A stretch of 64,000 nt of DNA from Massilia sp. TS11 (GTDB taxonomy: Bacteria; Pseudomonadota; Gammaproteobacteria; Burkholderiales; Burkholderiaceae_D). Below the pieces are notes generated by a model, which was not told the origin of the DNA, made no database searches, and was given only the letters and a program-made list of their open reading frames with translations. Of the stretch, positions 1-8,108 are shown in pieces; position 1 is the stretch's first letter, and the number at the start of each line of letters is the position of its first letter. The translations under genes and the position numbers were made by a program. The stretch is taken from assembly GCF_022012445.1 (NCBI RefSeq), contig NZ_JAKLTS010000005.1, forward strand, positions 124,001 through 188,000, written 5' to 3'.

Positions 1-1
1 G

Positions 2-835
2 GAATGGATCAACGGGGGCTTCGTCACCGTCGATGGCAAGGTGGCGCGTGGCAAGGATACGGTCTACGGCGACGAAACCGTGATCGTCTCGCCCCAGGCC
101 CAGCCTGAGGACGCCGCCTACACGCCCGAGCCGATCGCGCTCGAGATCGTGTACGAGGATGAGGACATCATCGTCGTCAACAAGCCGGCCGGCCTGGTCG
201 TGCATCCCGGCGCCGGCAACTGGTCGGGCACTTTGCTCAACGGTCTGCTGCACCATTGCCCGCAGCTGGCCAAGGTGCCGCGCGCCGGCATCGTGCACCG
301 CCTGGACAAGGACACCAGCGGCTTGATGGTGGTGGGTAAGACCCTGGCCTCACAGACCGACCTGGTGCGCCAGCTGCAGGCGCGCACCGTCAAGCGCGAA
401 TACTACGCGCTGGTGTGGGGCACGCCTTACCTGCAGGGGACCATCGACCGCCCGATGGGCCGCCACCCGCAGAACCGCATCAAGATGGCGGTGTCCACCA
501 GCTTGCTGGCGAAGCCGGCCATCACCCACTTTGAGCGTCTGGGTGAAGGAAAGTTCGACGGCAAACCGGTCAGCCTGCTGCGCTGCTCGCTCGAAACGGG
601 CCGTACCCACCAGATTCGCGTGCATATGGCCGCTACCGGCTTCCCGCTGGTCGGCGACACGCTGTACGGCAAGCCGCATCTGCAGCATCTGTTCCCGCGT
701 CAGGCCCTGCAGGCCCGCCGCCTGGGGCTCAGCCACCCGCGTACGGGCGAGCCCTGCGAATGGACGGTGCCGCTGGCCGAGGATTTTGCGGAACTCATCG
801 CCCAATGCGGGATCGAAGAACTTGAAGACGACTGA
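2..835 (+). CDS. rluD: 23S rRNA pseudouridine synthase RluD (5' end outside window)
   Basis: The reading frame is open to the window edge, so the N-terminus is missing. The first visible residues (EWINGGFVTVDGK) look like the end of an S4 RNA-binding domain. The catalytic RluA-family motif HRLDKDTSGL follows at about nt 295-325, with the pseudouridine-synthase core (GRTHQIRVHM, GDTLYG) after it. The family isomerises uridines in helix 69 of 23S rRNA. The GTG at 41 is internal and is not the start. The stop overlaps the region where pgeF begins, an arrangement common in proteobacteria. RluD is preferred over RluC because of the S4 domain and the pgeF neighbour. Confidence 0.93.
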   Translation, partial: EWINGGFVTVDGKVARGKDTVYGDETVIVSPQAQPEDAAYTPEPIALEIVYEDEDIIVVNKPAGLVVHPGAGNWSGTLLNGLLHHCPQLAKVPRAGIVHRLDKDTSGLMVVGKTLASQTDLVRQLQARTVKREYYALVWGTPYLQGTIDRPMGRHPQNRIKMAVSTSLLAKPAITHFERLGEGKFDGKPVSLLRCSLETGRTHQIRVHMAATGFPLVGDTLYGKPHLQHLFPRQALQARRLGLSHPRTGEPCEWTVPLAEDFAELIAQCGIEELEDD

Positions 836-836
836 C

Positions 837-1616
837 GTGCATCCGCTGCTGCTGTTGCCGGACTGGCCGGATCTGCCGGCGCGTGCGCGCGCCTGCAGCA
901 CCACGCGTATCGGCGGTGTCAGCAGCGGTGCGTTTGACGACGGGCAGGGCGGCGGCGGTCTGAATCTGGGCCGCCATGTCGGCGACGACGATGCCAATGT
1001 GCTGGAGAATCGGCGCCGCCTGCAGGCGGCCCTTGGCGTGCGGCCGGCTTTTGTATCGCAGGTGCATGGCGTGGCCGTGGCCGATGCGGCTGCCGTGCTG
1101 GCGCCGGACGCGCCTGTGCATACGGCGGACGCGCTGATCGCCACCACCACCGGGCAGGCCTGCACGATCATGACGGCGGACTGCTTGCCCGTGCTGTTTG
1201 CTGCCTTGGACGGCAGCTGTGTCGGCGCGGCCCACGCGGGCTGGCGCGGTCTGGCCGATGGGGTACTGGCCAGTACGGTAGCGGCCATGCGCGCGGCCGG
1301 TGCCGGCGAACTGACTTGCTGGCTTGGCCCGGCCATCGGTCCGGCCCAGTTTGAAGTTGGCGCCGAGGTGCTCGACACCTTTGTCCAGCGCCTGGGCGAG
1401 GGTGCGCGTGCGGCCTTCGCCGCCTATCCTGGCCGGGCTGGCAAGTACCGTGCCGATATCTACGCGCTCGCCCGTCTGGCACTGGGGCAGGCGGGTGTGC
1501 ACCGCATCCATGGCGGCGGCCGCTGCACGGTTAGCGAACGTGCGCTGTTCTATTCCTACCGGCGCGAGCGGGCCACGGGCCGCCAGGCCAGCCTGATCTG
1601 GCTGGCTGCTGATTAA
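837..1616 (+). CDS. pgeF: Purine nucleoside phosphorylase PgeF (YfiH/laccase-domain family)
   Basis: A 259-residue protein of the YfiH/DUF152 family. Hallmarks are ARACSTTRIGGVSSG near the N-terminus, FVSQVHG, TADCLPVLF and AHAGWRGL, which together carry the His/Cys metal ligands. Family members are multicopper-like oxidoreductases or purine nucleoside phosphorylases linked to peptidoglycan editing. I chose GTG 837 because a GAAG lies 9 bases upstream; TTG 822 would add five residues but has poor ribosome-site spacing. The gene directly follows rluD, so co-transcription is likely. Its TAA stop shares the palindrome TTAA (1613-1616) with the convergent neighbour. Confidence 0.9.
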   Translation: MHPLLLLPDWPDLPARARACSTTRIGGVSSGAFDDGQGGGGLNLGRHVGDDDANVLENRRRLQAALGVRPAFVSQVHGVAVADAAAVLAPDAPVHTADALIATTTGQACTIMTADCLPVLFAALDGSCVGAAHAGWRGLADGVLASTVAAMRAAGAGELTCWLGPAIGPAQFEVGAEVLDTFVQRLGEGARAAFAAYPGRAGKYRADIYALARLALGQAGVHRIHGGGRCTVSERALFYSYRRERATGRQASLIWLAAD

Positions 1617-2596
1617 TCGATACTCGGATATGGCGTCGGCGCGGGCGTCGGCGCTGGTGCGCTCGGCGGGTCGAAGCTGCCGAGATTGAAATCGAGCCCT
1701 GGCATGTCGAGCGTCGGGGCGGGCGTTGGCGCCGGCGTGGGCGCAGCGGCCGGCGGGGTGAAGTCGAGGGCGCCGAAGTCCAGCGGCGGCAGGTCCAGGT
1801 GCTCGGCGGCAGCCGGCGCCGGCGTCGGGGCCGGCGTGGGGGAGGGGGCCGACGTGGGGACATCGAAATCGAGTGCCCCGATATCGAGCGGCGGCAGATC
1901 CGCGGCCGGTGCGCTCGTGGCCGTGTCGATGCTCGCTTCGGCCTGCAGCGCCGCGGCCTCCGCGGCGGCGGCTTCCTCTTCGGCTGCCATGGCTTCTTCC
2001 AGCAAACGGCGCGCTTCCTCCGACAAGCCTGTATCCGCCGTGTCTGCCTGGGCCTGTGCTTCGGCCGCGGCGGCTTCCTCCTCGGCTGCCATCGCTTCTT
2101 CCAGCAAGCGCTTGGCTTCATCGGACAGGCCGCTCTCGGCCGGCGCGATGTCGACCATCTGCAGGGTGGGCAAGGGAGCCGGTGCGGGCGACAGGTCGAG
2201 GGCTGGCAGGGCTGGCGCGTCGGTCGGTATGTCGATGGGCATGAGCAGCGGCGCCTCGGTCGGGGCTGCTGTCGGGGCCGCGGTCGGCGCCTCAGTCGGG
2301 GCTTCGGTCGGCGCTTCGGTCGGGGCGATCAGGGTCTCAGCCAGGGCCGCAGTCAGCACGGGGGCGGGCGCTTCCGGCGTGTCGAGCACAGGCTCGACCG
2401 GTGTGATGTCGGTTTGACGCTGCAGCAGGGAGCGGATCGGGCGTTTCGGTTTGCGGCCCACGAGGTAATACAGTATGCTCAGCGGCACTATGCAGTACAT
2501 CACAAAGGTCATGATTCCGCTGACGATGTTTTTTTCCGCATCCACCAAGGCCATCAGGCCGACCACATAGACCCACGCCAGTACCACTACCCACAT
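1613..2596 (-). CDS. Membrane-anchored low-complexity Pro/Ala/Glu-rich protein, unknown function
   Basis: I do not recognise a family. The first ~50 residues hold two hydrophobic helices (MWVVVLAWVYVVGLMALV and IMTFVMYCIVPLSILYYLVG), followed by basic GRKPKRP. The remaining ~270 residues are low complexity: TEAP/TAAP tandem repeats, two near-identical acidic helices built on EEARRLLEEAMAAEEE, and three copies of a short L-D-x-G-x-L-D-F motif separated by PTPAP linkers. ATG 2596 is chosen because TGGAG lies six bases upstream; the ATG at 2617 has no ribosome site and would add seven residues. It is divergent from phaC, with only 29 bp between start codons. The tail is probably disordered and cytoplasmic. 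Confidence 0.75.
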   Translation of the reverse strand: MWVVVLAWVYVVGLMALVDAEKNIVSGIMTFVMYCIVPLSILYYLVGRKPKRPIRSLLQRQTDITPVEPVLDTPEAPAPVLTAALAETLIAPTEAPTEAPTEAPTAAPTAAPTEAPLLMPIDIPTDAPALPALDLSPAPAPLPTLQMVDIAPAESGLSDEAKRLLEEAMAAEEEAAAAEAQAQADTADTGLSEEARRLLEEAMAAEEEAAAAEAAALQAEASIDTATSAPAADLPPLDIGALDFDVPTSAPSPTPAPTPAPAAAEHLDLPPLDFGALDFTPPAAAPTPAPTPAPTLDMPGLDFNLGSFDPPSAPAPTPAPTPYPSID

Positions 2597-2625
2597 ATTT
2601 TTCTCCACAAAGAACACGCCGACAC

Positions 2626-4365
2626 ATGGATCAGTTCAAAAATCTGCCCGATGCGCAAGCGATGGCCGCCTGGATGTCGCAATTCCAGGACCCGAAAACC
2701 TGGCAACAGTGGTTCAAGGTTCCCGAGCTGGAGTCCAATCCGTTTTCAGGCATTCTCAAGGATGCCGGCGCTCTGATCAAGCCTGCAACACTTGAGAAAT
2801 TAAAGCAAGATTATATGCAGGAGGTGGGGAGCCTGTGGCAAAGTTTTATGGCCGGCCAGCCGCCCGTGCTGAAAGACCGCCGTTTTTCGGCGCCGGAATG
2901 GCTGGCGAATCCCGTGTCGGCCTTCCAGGCGGCCTCGTATCTGTTGAACGCCAAGTTCCTGATGGCCATGGCGGACGCCGTCGAGGCCCCGCACAAGGAG
3001 CGCCAGAAGATCCAATTCGCCGTGCAACAAATGGTCGATGCCATGTCACCGGCCAACTTCCTGGCGACCAATCCCGAGGCGCAGCAAAAGCTGATCGACA
3101 CCAAGGGCGAGAGCCTGGCCAAGGGCCTGGCCAATATGCTGGCCGACATCGGCAAGGGCCGCATCTCGCAGTCGGACGAATCGGCCTTTGAGGTGGGCCG
3201 CAACGTCGCCACCACGGAAGGCGCTGTCGTTTTCGAGAACGACTTGTTCCAGCTGATTCAATACAAGCCGCTGACCACCACCGTGCACCAGACGCCGCTG
3301 CTGATGGTCCCGCCGTGCATCAACAAGTTCTACATCCTCGACCTGCAGCCCGAGAATTCGGTCGTGCGTTACGCGGTGGAGCAGGGCAATACGGTGTTCC
3401 TCGTTTCCTGGCGCAACCCGGACAAGGAGCTGGCCAAGGTCACCTGGGATGACTACATCGAAAAAGGCGCGATCCAGGCGATGCGCGTGGCCCAGGCCAT
3501 CAGCGGCCAGGAGAAGCTGAACCTGTTCGGTTTCTGCGTGGGCGGCACCATCGTCAGCACGGCGCTGGCGGTGCTGGCCGCGCGCGGTGAGCAGGTGGCC
3601 AATAGCCTGACCCTGCTGACCACCTTCCTCGACTTCAGCGACACCGGCGTGCTCGAAGTCTTCGTCGACGAAGCCCAGGTGGCGCTGCGCGAGCAGACTC
3701 TGGCCAATGGCGGCCTGATGGCGGGCCGCGACCTGGCCTCGACCTTCTCGGCCCTGCGCCCGAACGATCTGGTGTGGAACTACGTGCAGTCCAACTACCT
3801 GAAGGGCAATAGCCCGCCGCCGTTCGACCTGCTCTACTGGAATGCCGACAGCACCAATCTGCCGGGCCCGATGTTCTGCTGGTATCTGCGTAACACCTAT
3901 CTCGAGAATAGCCTGAAGGTGCCGGGCAAGCTAAAGGTGGCGGGCCAGAAGGTCGACCTCGGCAAGATCGACTGCCCGGCCTTCATCTACGGCTCGCGCG
4001 AGGATCACATCGTGCCCTGGGCCTCGGCCTATGCCTCGCTGCATGTGCTCAATCCGAAGAAGCCGAAGAACAACCGCTTCGTGCTGGGCGCTTCGGGCCA
4101 CATCGCCGGTGTGATCAATCCGGCCTCGAAAGGCAAGCGCAGCCACTGGACCAATGCCAAGGCCGACAAGGCGGCCAAGCCGCTGAGCGCAGAGGACTGG
4201 TTCGCCGGCGCAACCGAGCACAGCGGCAGCTGGTGGACGGAGTGGGCGGCCTTCCTCAAGCAGCACGGCGGCAAGTCGGTCAAAGCCCCGGCGCGCCTCG
4301 GCAATACCAAATACAAACCAATCGAGGCGGCCCCGGGCCGTTATGTGAAAGTGCGGGCCGACTGA
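2626..4365 (+). CDS. phaC: Class I poly(3-hydroxyalkanoate) synthase PhaC
   Basis: A 579-residue PHA synthase that polymerises (R)-3-hydroxyacyl-CoA into storage polyester on granules. It has the PhaC N-terminal domain (about 60-230) and an alpha/beta-hydrolase core. The lipase-box-like GFCVGG carries the catalytic Cys304; the conserved Asp is in SREDHIVPW and the His in GASGHIAGV. Length fits class I enzymes, which need no PhaE or PhaR subunit partner. No phaA or phaB follows; phaR does. The ribosome site is weak, and any promoter must lie inside the 5' end of the divergent gene. Confidence 0.96.
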   Translation: MDQFKNLPDAQAMAAWMSQFQDPKTWQQWFKVPELESNPFSGILKDAGALIKPATLEKLKQDYMQEVGSLWQSFMAGQPPVLKDRRFSAPEWLANPVSAFQAASYLLNAKFLMAMADAVEAPHKERQKIQFAVQQMVDAMSPANFLATNPEAQQKLIDTKGESLAKGLANMLADIGKGRISQSDESAFEVGRNVATTEGAVVFENDLFQLIQYKPLTTTVHQTPLLMVPPCINKFYILDLQPENSVVRYAVEQGNTVFLVSWRNPDKELAKVTWDDYIEKGAIQAMRVAQAISGQEKLNLFGFCVGGTIVSTALAVLAARGEQVANSLTLLTTFLDFSDTGVLEVFVDEAQVALREQTLANGGLMAGRDLASTFSALRPNDLVWNYVQSNYLKGNSPPPFDLLYWNADSTNLPGPMFCWYLRNTYLENSLKVPGKLKVAGQKVDLGKIDCPAFIYGSREDHIVPWASAYASLHVLNPKKPKNNRFVLGASGHIAGVINPASKGKRSHWTNAKADKAAKPLSAEDWFAGATEHSGSWWTEWAAFLKQHGGKSVKAPARLGNTKYKPIEAAPGRYVKVRAD

Positions 4366-4381
4366 GGCGCAACAGCCTAGT

Positions 4382-4392
4382 TTGCAATGCAA
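4382..4392. promoter_or_regulatory. Candidate PhaR/PhbF operator upstream of phaR
   Basis: TTGCA-A-TGCAA is a perfect 5-1-5 inverted repeat containing TGC-N3-GCAA. That core is the one reported for the Herbaspirillum PHB regulator PhbF (recalled consensus TG-N-TGC-N3-GCAA; the leading TG is absent here). It lies ~33 bp upstream of the phaR -10 box, which suggests autoregulation. Confidence 0.6.
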
Positions 4393-4424
4393 TATTTTTA
4401 TAGCCTGCATGGCGCCAACCTGCC

Positions 4425-4430
4425 TATAAT
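4425..4430 (+). promoter_or_regulatory. -10 element of the phaR promoter
   Basis: A perfect TATAAT in the 128-bp gap between phaC and phaR, 63 bases before the phaR ATG. No good TTGACA-like -35 is present at 16-18 bp spacing, so activation or relief from the nearby TGC/GCAA repeat may set its strength. Confidence 0.5.
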
Positions 4431-4493
4431 GCAAGCTTGGGTGCAGTCAACAACACAGCTGGAGACGCGCTGCGGCGCAATATTGGACGCGAT

Positions 4494-5033
4494 ATGAGCA
4501 GTACGAAAAAGACCGACCGCCTGATCAAAAAATACCCCAACCGTCGACTCTACGACACCCAGACCAGCTCCTACATCACGCTGGCCGATGTCAAGCAACT
4601 GGTGCTCGATGCTGAAGAATTCACCGTCGTTGATGCCAAGACGAATGAAGACCTGACCCGCTCGATCCTGCTGCAGATCATTCTGGAGGAAGAGGCCAAC
4701 GGCGTGCCGATGTTCTCCAGCGCCATGCTGTCGCAGATCATCCGCTACTACGGCCACGCCATGCAGGGCATGATGGGCTCCTATCTGGAGAAGAACCTGC
4801 AGGCCTTCGCCGACATCCAGAACCGCCTGGCCAGTAGCGCCATGGACGGCAAAGCCTTCAACCCGGAAATGTGGACCCAGTTCATGAATGTCCAGGGGCC
4901 GATGATGCAGGGGATGATGAACAGCTATATCGACCAGAGCAAGAACCTGTTCGTGCAGATGCAGGAGCAGATGCAGAACCAGTCGAAGAACCTGTTCTCC
5001 GCTTTCCCCTTCGCCAATATGGATAAGAAGTAA
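4494..5033 (+). CDS. phaR: Polyhydroxyalkanoate synthesis repressor PhaR (PhbF)
   Basis: A 179-residue transcriptional regulator of PHA genes. The N-terminal PHB/PHA accumulation-regulator DNA-binding domain (RLIKKYPNRRLYDTQTSSYI, residues ~9-28) is unmistakable. It is followed by the PHB_acc segment (LLQIILEEE, about 62-70) and a Met/Gln-rich tail (MQGMMNSYIDQSKNLFVQMQ) typical of PHB-binding phasin-like surfaces. ATG 4494 puts the DNA-binding domain at the N-terminus; a TTG at 4437 would add 19 unconserved residues. The family represses phasin genes and its own gene until granules titrate it. It lies behind phaC with its own promoter. Confidence 0.94.
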   Translation: MSSTKKTDRLIKKYPNRRLYDTQTSSYITLADVKQLVLDAEEFTVVDAKTNEDLTRSILLQIILEEEANGVPMFSSAMLSQIIRYYGHAMQGMMGSYLEKNLQAFADIQNRLASSAMDGKAFNPEMWTQFMNVQGPMMQGMMNSYIDQSKNLFVQMQEQMQNQSKNLFSAFPFANMDKK

Positions 5034-5052
5034 GCCCGGTTTTTGGTAAAAT

Positions 5053-5074
5053 GGAGGATTCCCCCGAATTCTCC
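5053..5074 (+). other. Inverted repeat in the rimO leader
   Basis: GGAGGATTC (5053-5061) pairs with GAATTCTCC (5066-5074) around a CCCC loop, with one G-T pair. It follows a TAAAAT (5047-5052) and ends eight bases before the rimO ATG. It contains the only Shine-Dalgarno-like GGAGG of the leader, which is too far from the ATG to act directly. Confidence 0.4.
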
Positions 5075-5082
5075 GTTTCGCC

Positions 5083-6474
5083 ATGACTGAACTGCGCCGT
5101 CCGTCCAATCCCGCCACGCCCGCTGCTGCCGCTCCCAAAGTCGGTTTCGTTTCGCTCGGCTGTCCGAAAGCCCTGGTCGATTCCGAGCAGATTCTGACCC
5201 AGCTGCGTGCAGAAGGTTACGAGACGGCCAAGTCCTACGACGGCGCCGACCTGGTCATCGTCAACACCTGCGGCTTCATCGACGCCGCCGTGCAGGAGTC
5301 GCTCGATGCGATTGGCGAGGCCCTGGCCGAAAACGGCAAGGTCATCGTGACCGGCTGCCTCGGCGCCAAGAAGGATGCCGCCGGCCAGGACATCATCACC
5401 AAGGTCCACCCCAAGGTGCTGGCCGTGACCGGTCCGCACGCCGTGACCGAAGTGATGGAATCGGTGCACACCTATCTGCCCAAGCCGCACGACCCGTATA
5501 TCGACCTCGTGCCGGCCTCGGGCGTGAAGCTCACGCCCAAGCACTACGCCTACCTGAAAATCTCCGAGGGCTGCAATCACCGCTGCTCGTTTTGCATCAT
5601 CCCCTCGATGCGCGGCGACCTCGTCTCGCGCCCGATCGGCGAACTGATGATCGAAGCCGAAAACCTGTTCAAGGCCGGCGTGAAAGAGCTGCTCGTGATT
5701 TCGCAGGACACCAGTGCCTACGGCGTGGACGTAAAATTCCGCACCGGCTTCTGGAATGGCCGCCCGGTGAAAACCCATATGACCCAGCTGACCGAAGCGC
5801 TGGGCGAACTGGCCAAGCAGTACGGCGCCTGGGTGCGTCTGCACTACGTCTACCCGTATCCGCATGTGGACGAAGTCATCCCCCTGATGCAGGGCGGCCA
5901 TGTGCTGCCTTACCTGGACGTGCCGCTGCAGCACGCCCACCCCGATGTCCTCAAGCGCATGAAGCGTCCGGCCAGCGGCGAGAAGAACCTCGACCGCATC
6001 CAGGCCTGGCGCAAGATGAATCCGGAGCTGACGATCCGCTCCACCTTCATCGCCGGCTTCCCGGGCGAGACCGAGGCCGAATTCGAGTATCTGCTGGACT
6101 TCCTGAAGGAAGCGCAGATCGACCGCCTGGGCTGCTTTGCCTATTCGCCGGTGGAGGGCGCGACCGCCAACGCGCTGCCCGACCCGGTGCCCGAAGCAGT
6201 GCGCGAAGAGCGCCGCGCCCGCGTGATGCTGCTGCAGGAAAAAATCTCGCGCAAACGCCTCGAAGCCAAGGTAGGCAAGACCCTGCGCGTGCTGGTGGAC
6301 GAAGTCGGCCAGCGCGAAGCGATTGGCCGTTCGATGGCCGACGCGCCCGAAATCGACGGCGTGGTGCACATCAAGCGCCCGCTGATGGGCGCGAAGAAGC
6401 TCAGCGTCGGCGAGTTCATCGACGTCACCATCACCAAGGCCGACGCCCACGACCTCTGGGCCAACCCCGTGTAA
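5083..6474 (+). CDS. rimO: Ribosomal protein S12 methylthiotransferase RimO
   Basis: A 463-residue radical-SAM methylthiotransferase that modifies an aspartate of ribosomal protein S12. It has the N-terminal UPF0004 domain ([16 protein letters not shown], with cluster cysteines in SLGCPK, VNTCGF and TGCLG), then the radical-SAM motif CNHRCSFC at about residue 164, then a C-terminal TRAM domain. The [10 protein letters not shown] signature favours RimO over the tRNA enzyme MiaB. The ATG lacks a well-spaced ribosome site; a hairpin sits in the short leader. Confidence 0.95.
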   Translation: MTELRRPSNPATPAAAAPKVGFVSLGCPKALVDSEQILTQLRAEGYETAKSYDGADLVIVNTCGFIDAAVQESLDAIGEALAENGKVIVTGCLGAKKDAAGQDIITKVHPKVLAVTGPHAVTEVMESVHTYLPKPHDPYIDLVPASGVKLTPKHYAYLKISEGCNHRCSFCIIPSMRGDLVSRPIGELMIEAENLFKAGVKELLVISQDTSAYGVDVKFRTGFWNGRPVKTHMTQLTEALGELAKQYGAWVRLHYVYPYPHVDEVIPLMQGGHVLPYLDVPLQHAHPDVLKRMKRPASGEKNLDRIQAWRKMNPELTIRSTFIAGFPGETEAEFEYLLDFLKEAQIDRLGCFAYSPVEGATANALPDPVPEAVREERRARVMLLQEKISRKRLEAKVGKTLRVLVDEVGQREAIGRSMADAPEIDGVVHIKRPLMGAKKLSVGEFIDVTITKADAHDLWANPV

Positions 6475-6493
6475 GCCGAAAATCCCGGAGGCC

Positions 6494-6549
6494 GGGTAAC
6501 CGGGTAACTGGGTAACTCGGTAACTGGGTAACTGGGTAACCGGGTAGGG
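6494..6549. repeat. Tandem octamer repeat GGGTAACY
   Basis: About six and a half head-to-tail copies of GGGTAACY (one unit begins CGG) fill the gap between rimO and the serine hydrolase gene. The array runs straight into the palindrome at 6549-6566. Confidence 0.9.
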
Positions 6550-6566
6550 CGGGTCTTCAGACCCGC
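6549..6566. repeat. Perfect 8-bp palindrome with 2-base loop
   Basis: GCGGGTCT-TC-AGACCCGC forms a perfect stem of eight pairs, followed by a GC-rich stretch rather than a T-tract. It could act as a REP-like element or a weak terminator after rimO. Confidence 0.7.
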
Positions 6567-6599
6567 GCGCGCAGCACGCAAACCAAAGAAAGGAATCCC

Positions 6600-8087
6600 A
6601 TGTCCCGACTGTTCGCCTGCATCCTGATCCTGTTCAGCGCCGCCGCCGGCGCCACTGAGCGTCTCGAGGCCGTGCAGCGCGTGCTGCCCCAGCTCGATCA
6701 GACCTTCAGCACCCTCGCCGACAAAGAGCATATCCCCGGCATCGTATGGGGCGTGGTCCTCGACGGGAAGCTGGTGCACGTGCGCAGCCAGGGCGTAGCG
6801 AATATCGAGACCAAAGTCCCGGTCAGCGCGCAGACCGCCTTCCGCATCGCCTCCATGTCGAAGAGCTTCGCCGCCTTGGCGATTCTGCGCCTGCGCGACG
6901 AAGGCAAGCTGCAGCTGGACGACCCGGTCAGCCGCTATCTGCCAGAGCTGAGCGCCGTCGGCGCCCCCAAAGATGCGCCGACGCTCACCCTGCGCCACCT
7001 GCTGACGATGACCCCCGGCCTCCCGGAGGACAATCCCTGGGGCGACCGCCACATGCGCATGACGCGCAGCGAGCTTGCCGAACTCGTGGGCCGCGGCCTG
7101 TCCTTTTCCAGCACGCCCGGTGGCCCCTACGAGTATTCGAACCTTGGCTACATCATGCTGGGCCAAATCATCTGCAAGGTGTCGGGCCAGCCCTTCCAGG
7201 ACTACATCCGCCAGCACATCTTCCGTCCGCTCGGCATGCACTCCACCGTGTGGGAATACAGCGAACTGCCGGCCGGCCGCTTCGCCCAGGGCTACCAGTG
7301 GCTCAATGGCGCCTGGGTGGCCGAACCCGTGCTGCACGATGGCGAAGGCGCGGCCATGGGCGGCATCATCACCACGCTGGACGACTTTGCCCGCTATGTC
7401 GCCTTCCTGATGGACGCCTGGCCCGCGCGTGAAGCGCCCGACAATGGCCCGGTCAAACGATCGAGCGTGCGCGAGCTGGCCGAACCGCGCGCCTTCATCA
7501 GCATGAATACCCGCGCAACCCTGGGCGAGGGCCAGGCCGATCCACGCGTGGCCTTCTACGGCTATGGCCTGAACTGGATGCGCAACAGCCGCGACGTGGT
7601 GATGGTCGGCCATGGCGGCGGCCTGCCCGGCTACGGCAGCCAGTACCGCTTTTCGCCCGAGCGCGGCGTCGCCGTGATCGCCTTCGGCAATCTGCGCTAC
7701 GCCCCGGTCTACCAGCCGGTGACGAATGAGGCCTTCAACCTCGTCGAGCGCGCGCACCTGCCTGCGCGCGTGCCAGCGCCGGCCGCGATTCTGCTGCAGC
7801 GCCAGCAGGAGGTCGTCTCCCTGCTGCAGGGCTGGGACGAAAGCTTCGCAGCCAAGGTGGTGGCGATGAACTTCTTCCTCGACCGCGCGCGCAGCGACTG
7901 GGCCGCGCAATCGGCGGCGGCGCTGGCCCGCATCGGCACCATCCATAAGATCGGCCCGATCCAGCCCGAGAATGCGCTGCGCGGTACCTTCATCATCGAG
8001 GGCGAGCGCGGCCGGCTGGAAGTCTTCTTCACGCTCACGCCCGAGCGCGAGGCGCGCCTGCAGGAACTGCGGCTGCGGGTGCTGTAA
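6600..8087 (+). CDS. Exported serine hydrolase, class C beta-lactamase/DD-peptidase fold
   Basis: A 495-residue protein with a signal peptide (SRLFACILILFSAAAGA). The penicillin-binding-fold active site is complete: SMSK (S-x-x-K nucleophile motif, about residue 91), the YSN motif in YEYSNLGY, and HGGG (GHGGGLPGY) in place of KTG. A ~110-residue C-terminal extension follows the catalytic domain. Such proteins include esterases, D-aminopeptidases and peptidoglycan hydrolases; substrate cannot be read from sequence, and true cephalosporinase activity is not implied. AAGGAA precedes the ATG. Confidence 0.82.
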   Translation: MSRLFACILILFSAAAGATERLEAVQRVLPQLDQTFSTLADKEHIPGIVWGVVLDGKLVHVRSQGVANIETKVPVSAQTAFRIASMSKSFAALAILRLRDEGKLQLDDPVSRYLPELSAVGAPKDAPTLTLRHLLTMTPGLPEDNPWGDRHMRMTRSELAELVGRGLSFSSTPGGPYEYSNLGYIMLGQIICKVSGQPFQDYIRQHIFRPLGMHSTVWEYSELPAGRFAQGYQWLNGAWVAEPVLHDGEGAAMGGIITTLDDFARYVAFLMDAWPAREAPDNGPVKRSSVRELAEPRAFISMNTRATLGEGQADPRVAFYGYGLNWMRNSRDVVMVGHGGGLPGYGSQYRFSPERGVAVIAFGNLRYAPVYQPVTNEAFNLVERAHLPARVPAPAAILLQRQQEVVSLLQGWDESFAAKVVAMNFFLDRARSDWAAQSAAALARIGTIHKIGPIQPENALRGTFIIEGERGRLEVFFTLTPEREARLQELRLRVL

Positions 8088-8095
8088 GGCGGTGC

Positions 8096-8101
8096 TACAC
8101 T
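8096..8101 (+). promoter_or_regulatory. -10-like box directly before the MetC-like gene
   Basis: TACACT ends seven bases before the ATG at 8109, in a 21-bp gap with no convincing Shine-Dalgarno. If used, transcription would begin at or next to the start codon. Confidence 0.35.
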
Positions 8102-8108
8102 TAGGCGC

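Noticed and set aside
5083-6474. MiaB tRNA methylthiotransferase
   Set aside because: The [12 protein letters not shown] start and absence of the usual ybeZ/phoH neighbours favour RimO.
6600-8087. Antibiotic-resistance AmpC beta-lactamase
   Set aside because: Only the general S-x-x-K/Y-x-N fold is present, with HGGG in place of KTG and a C-terminal extension; resistance is not supported.
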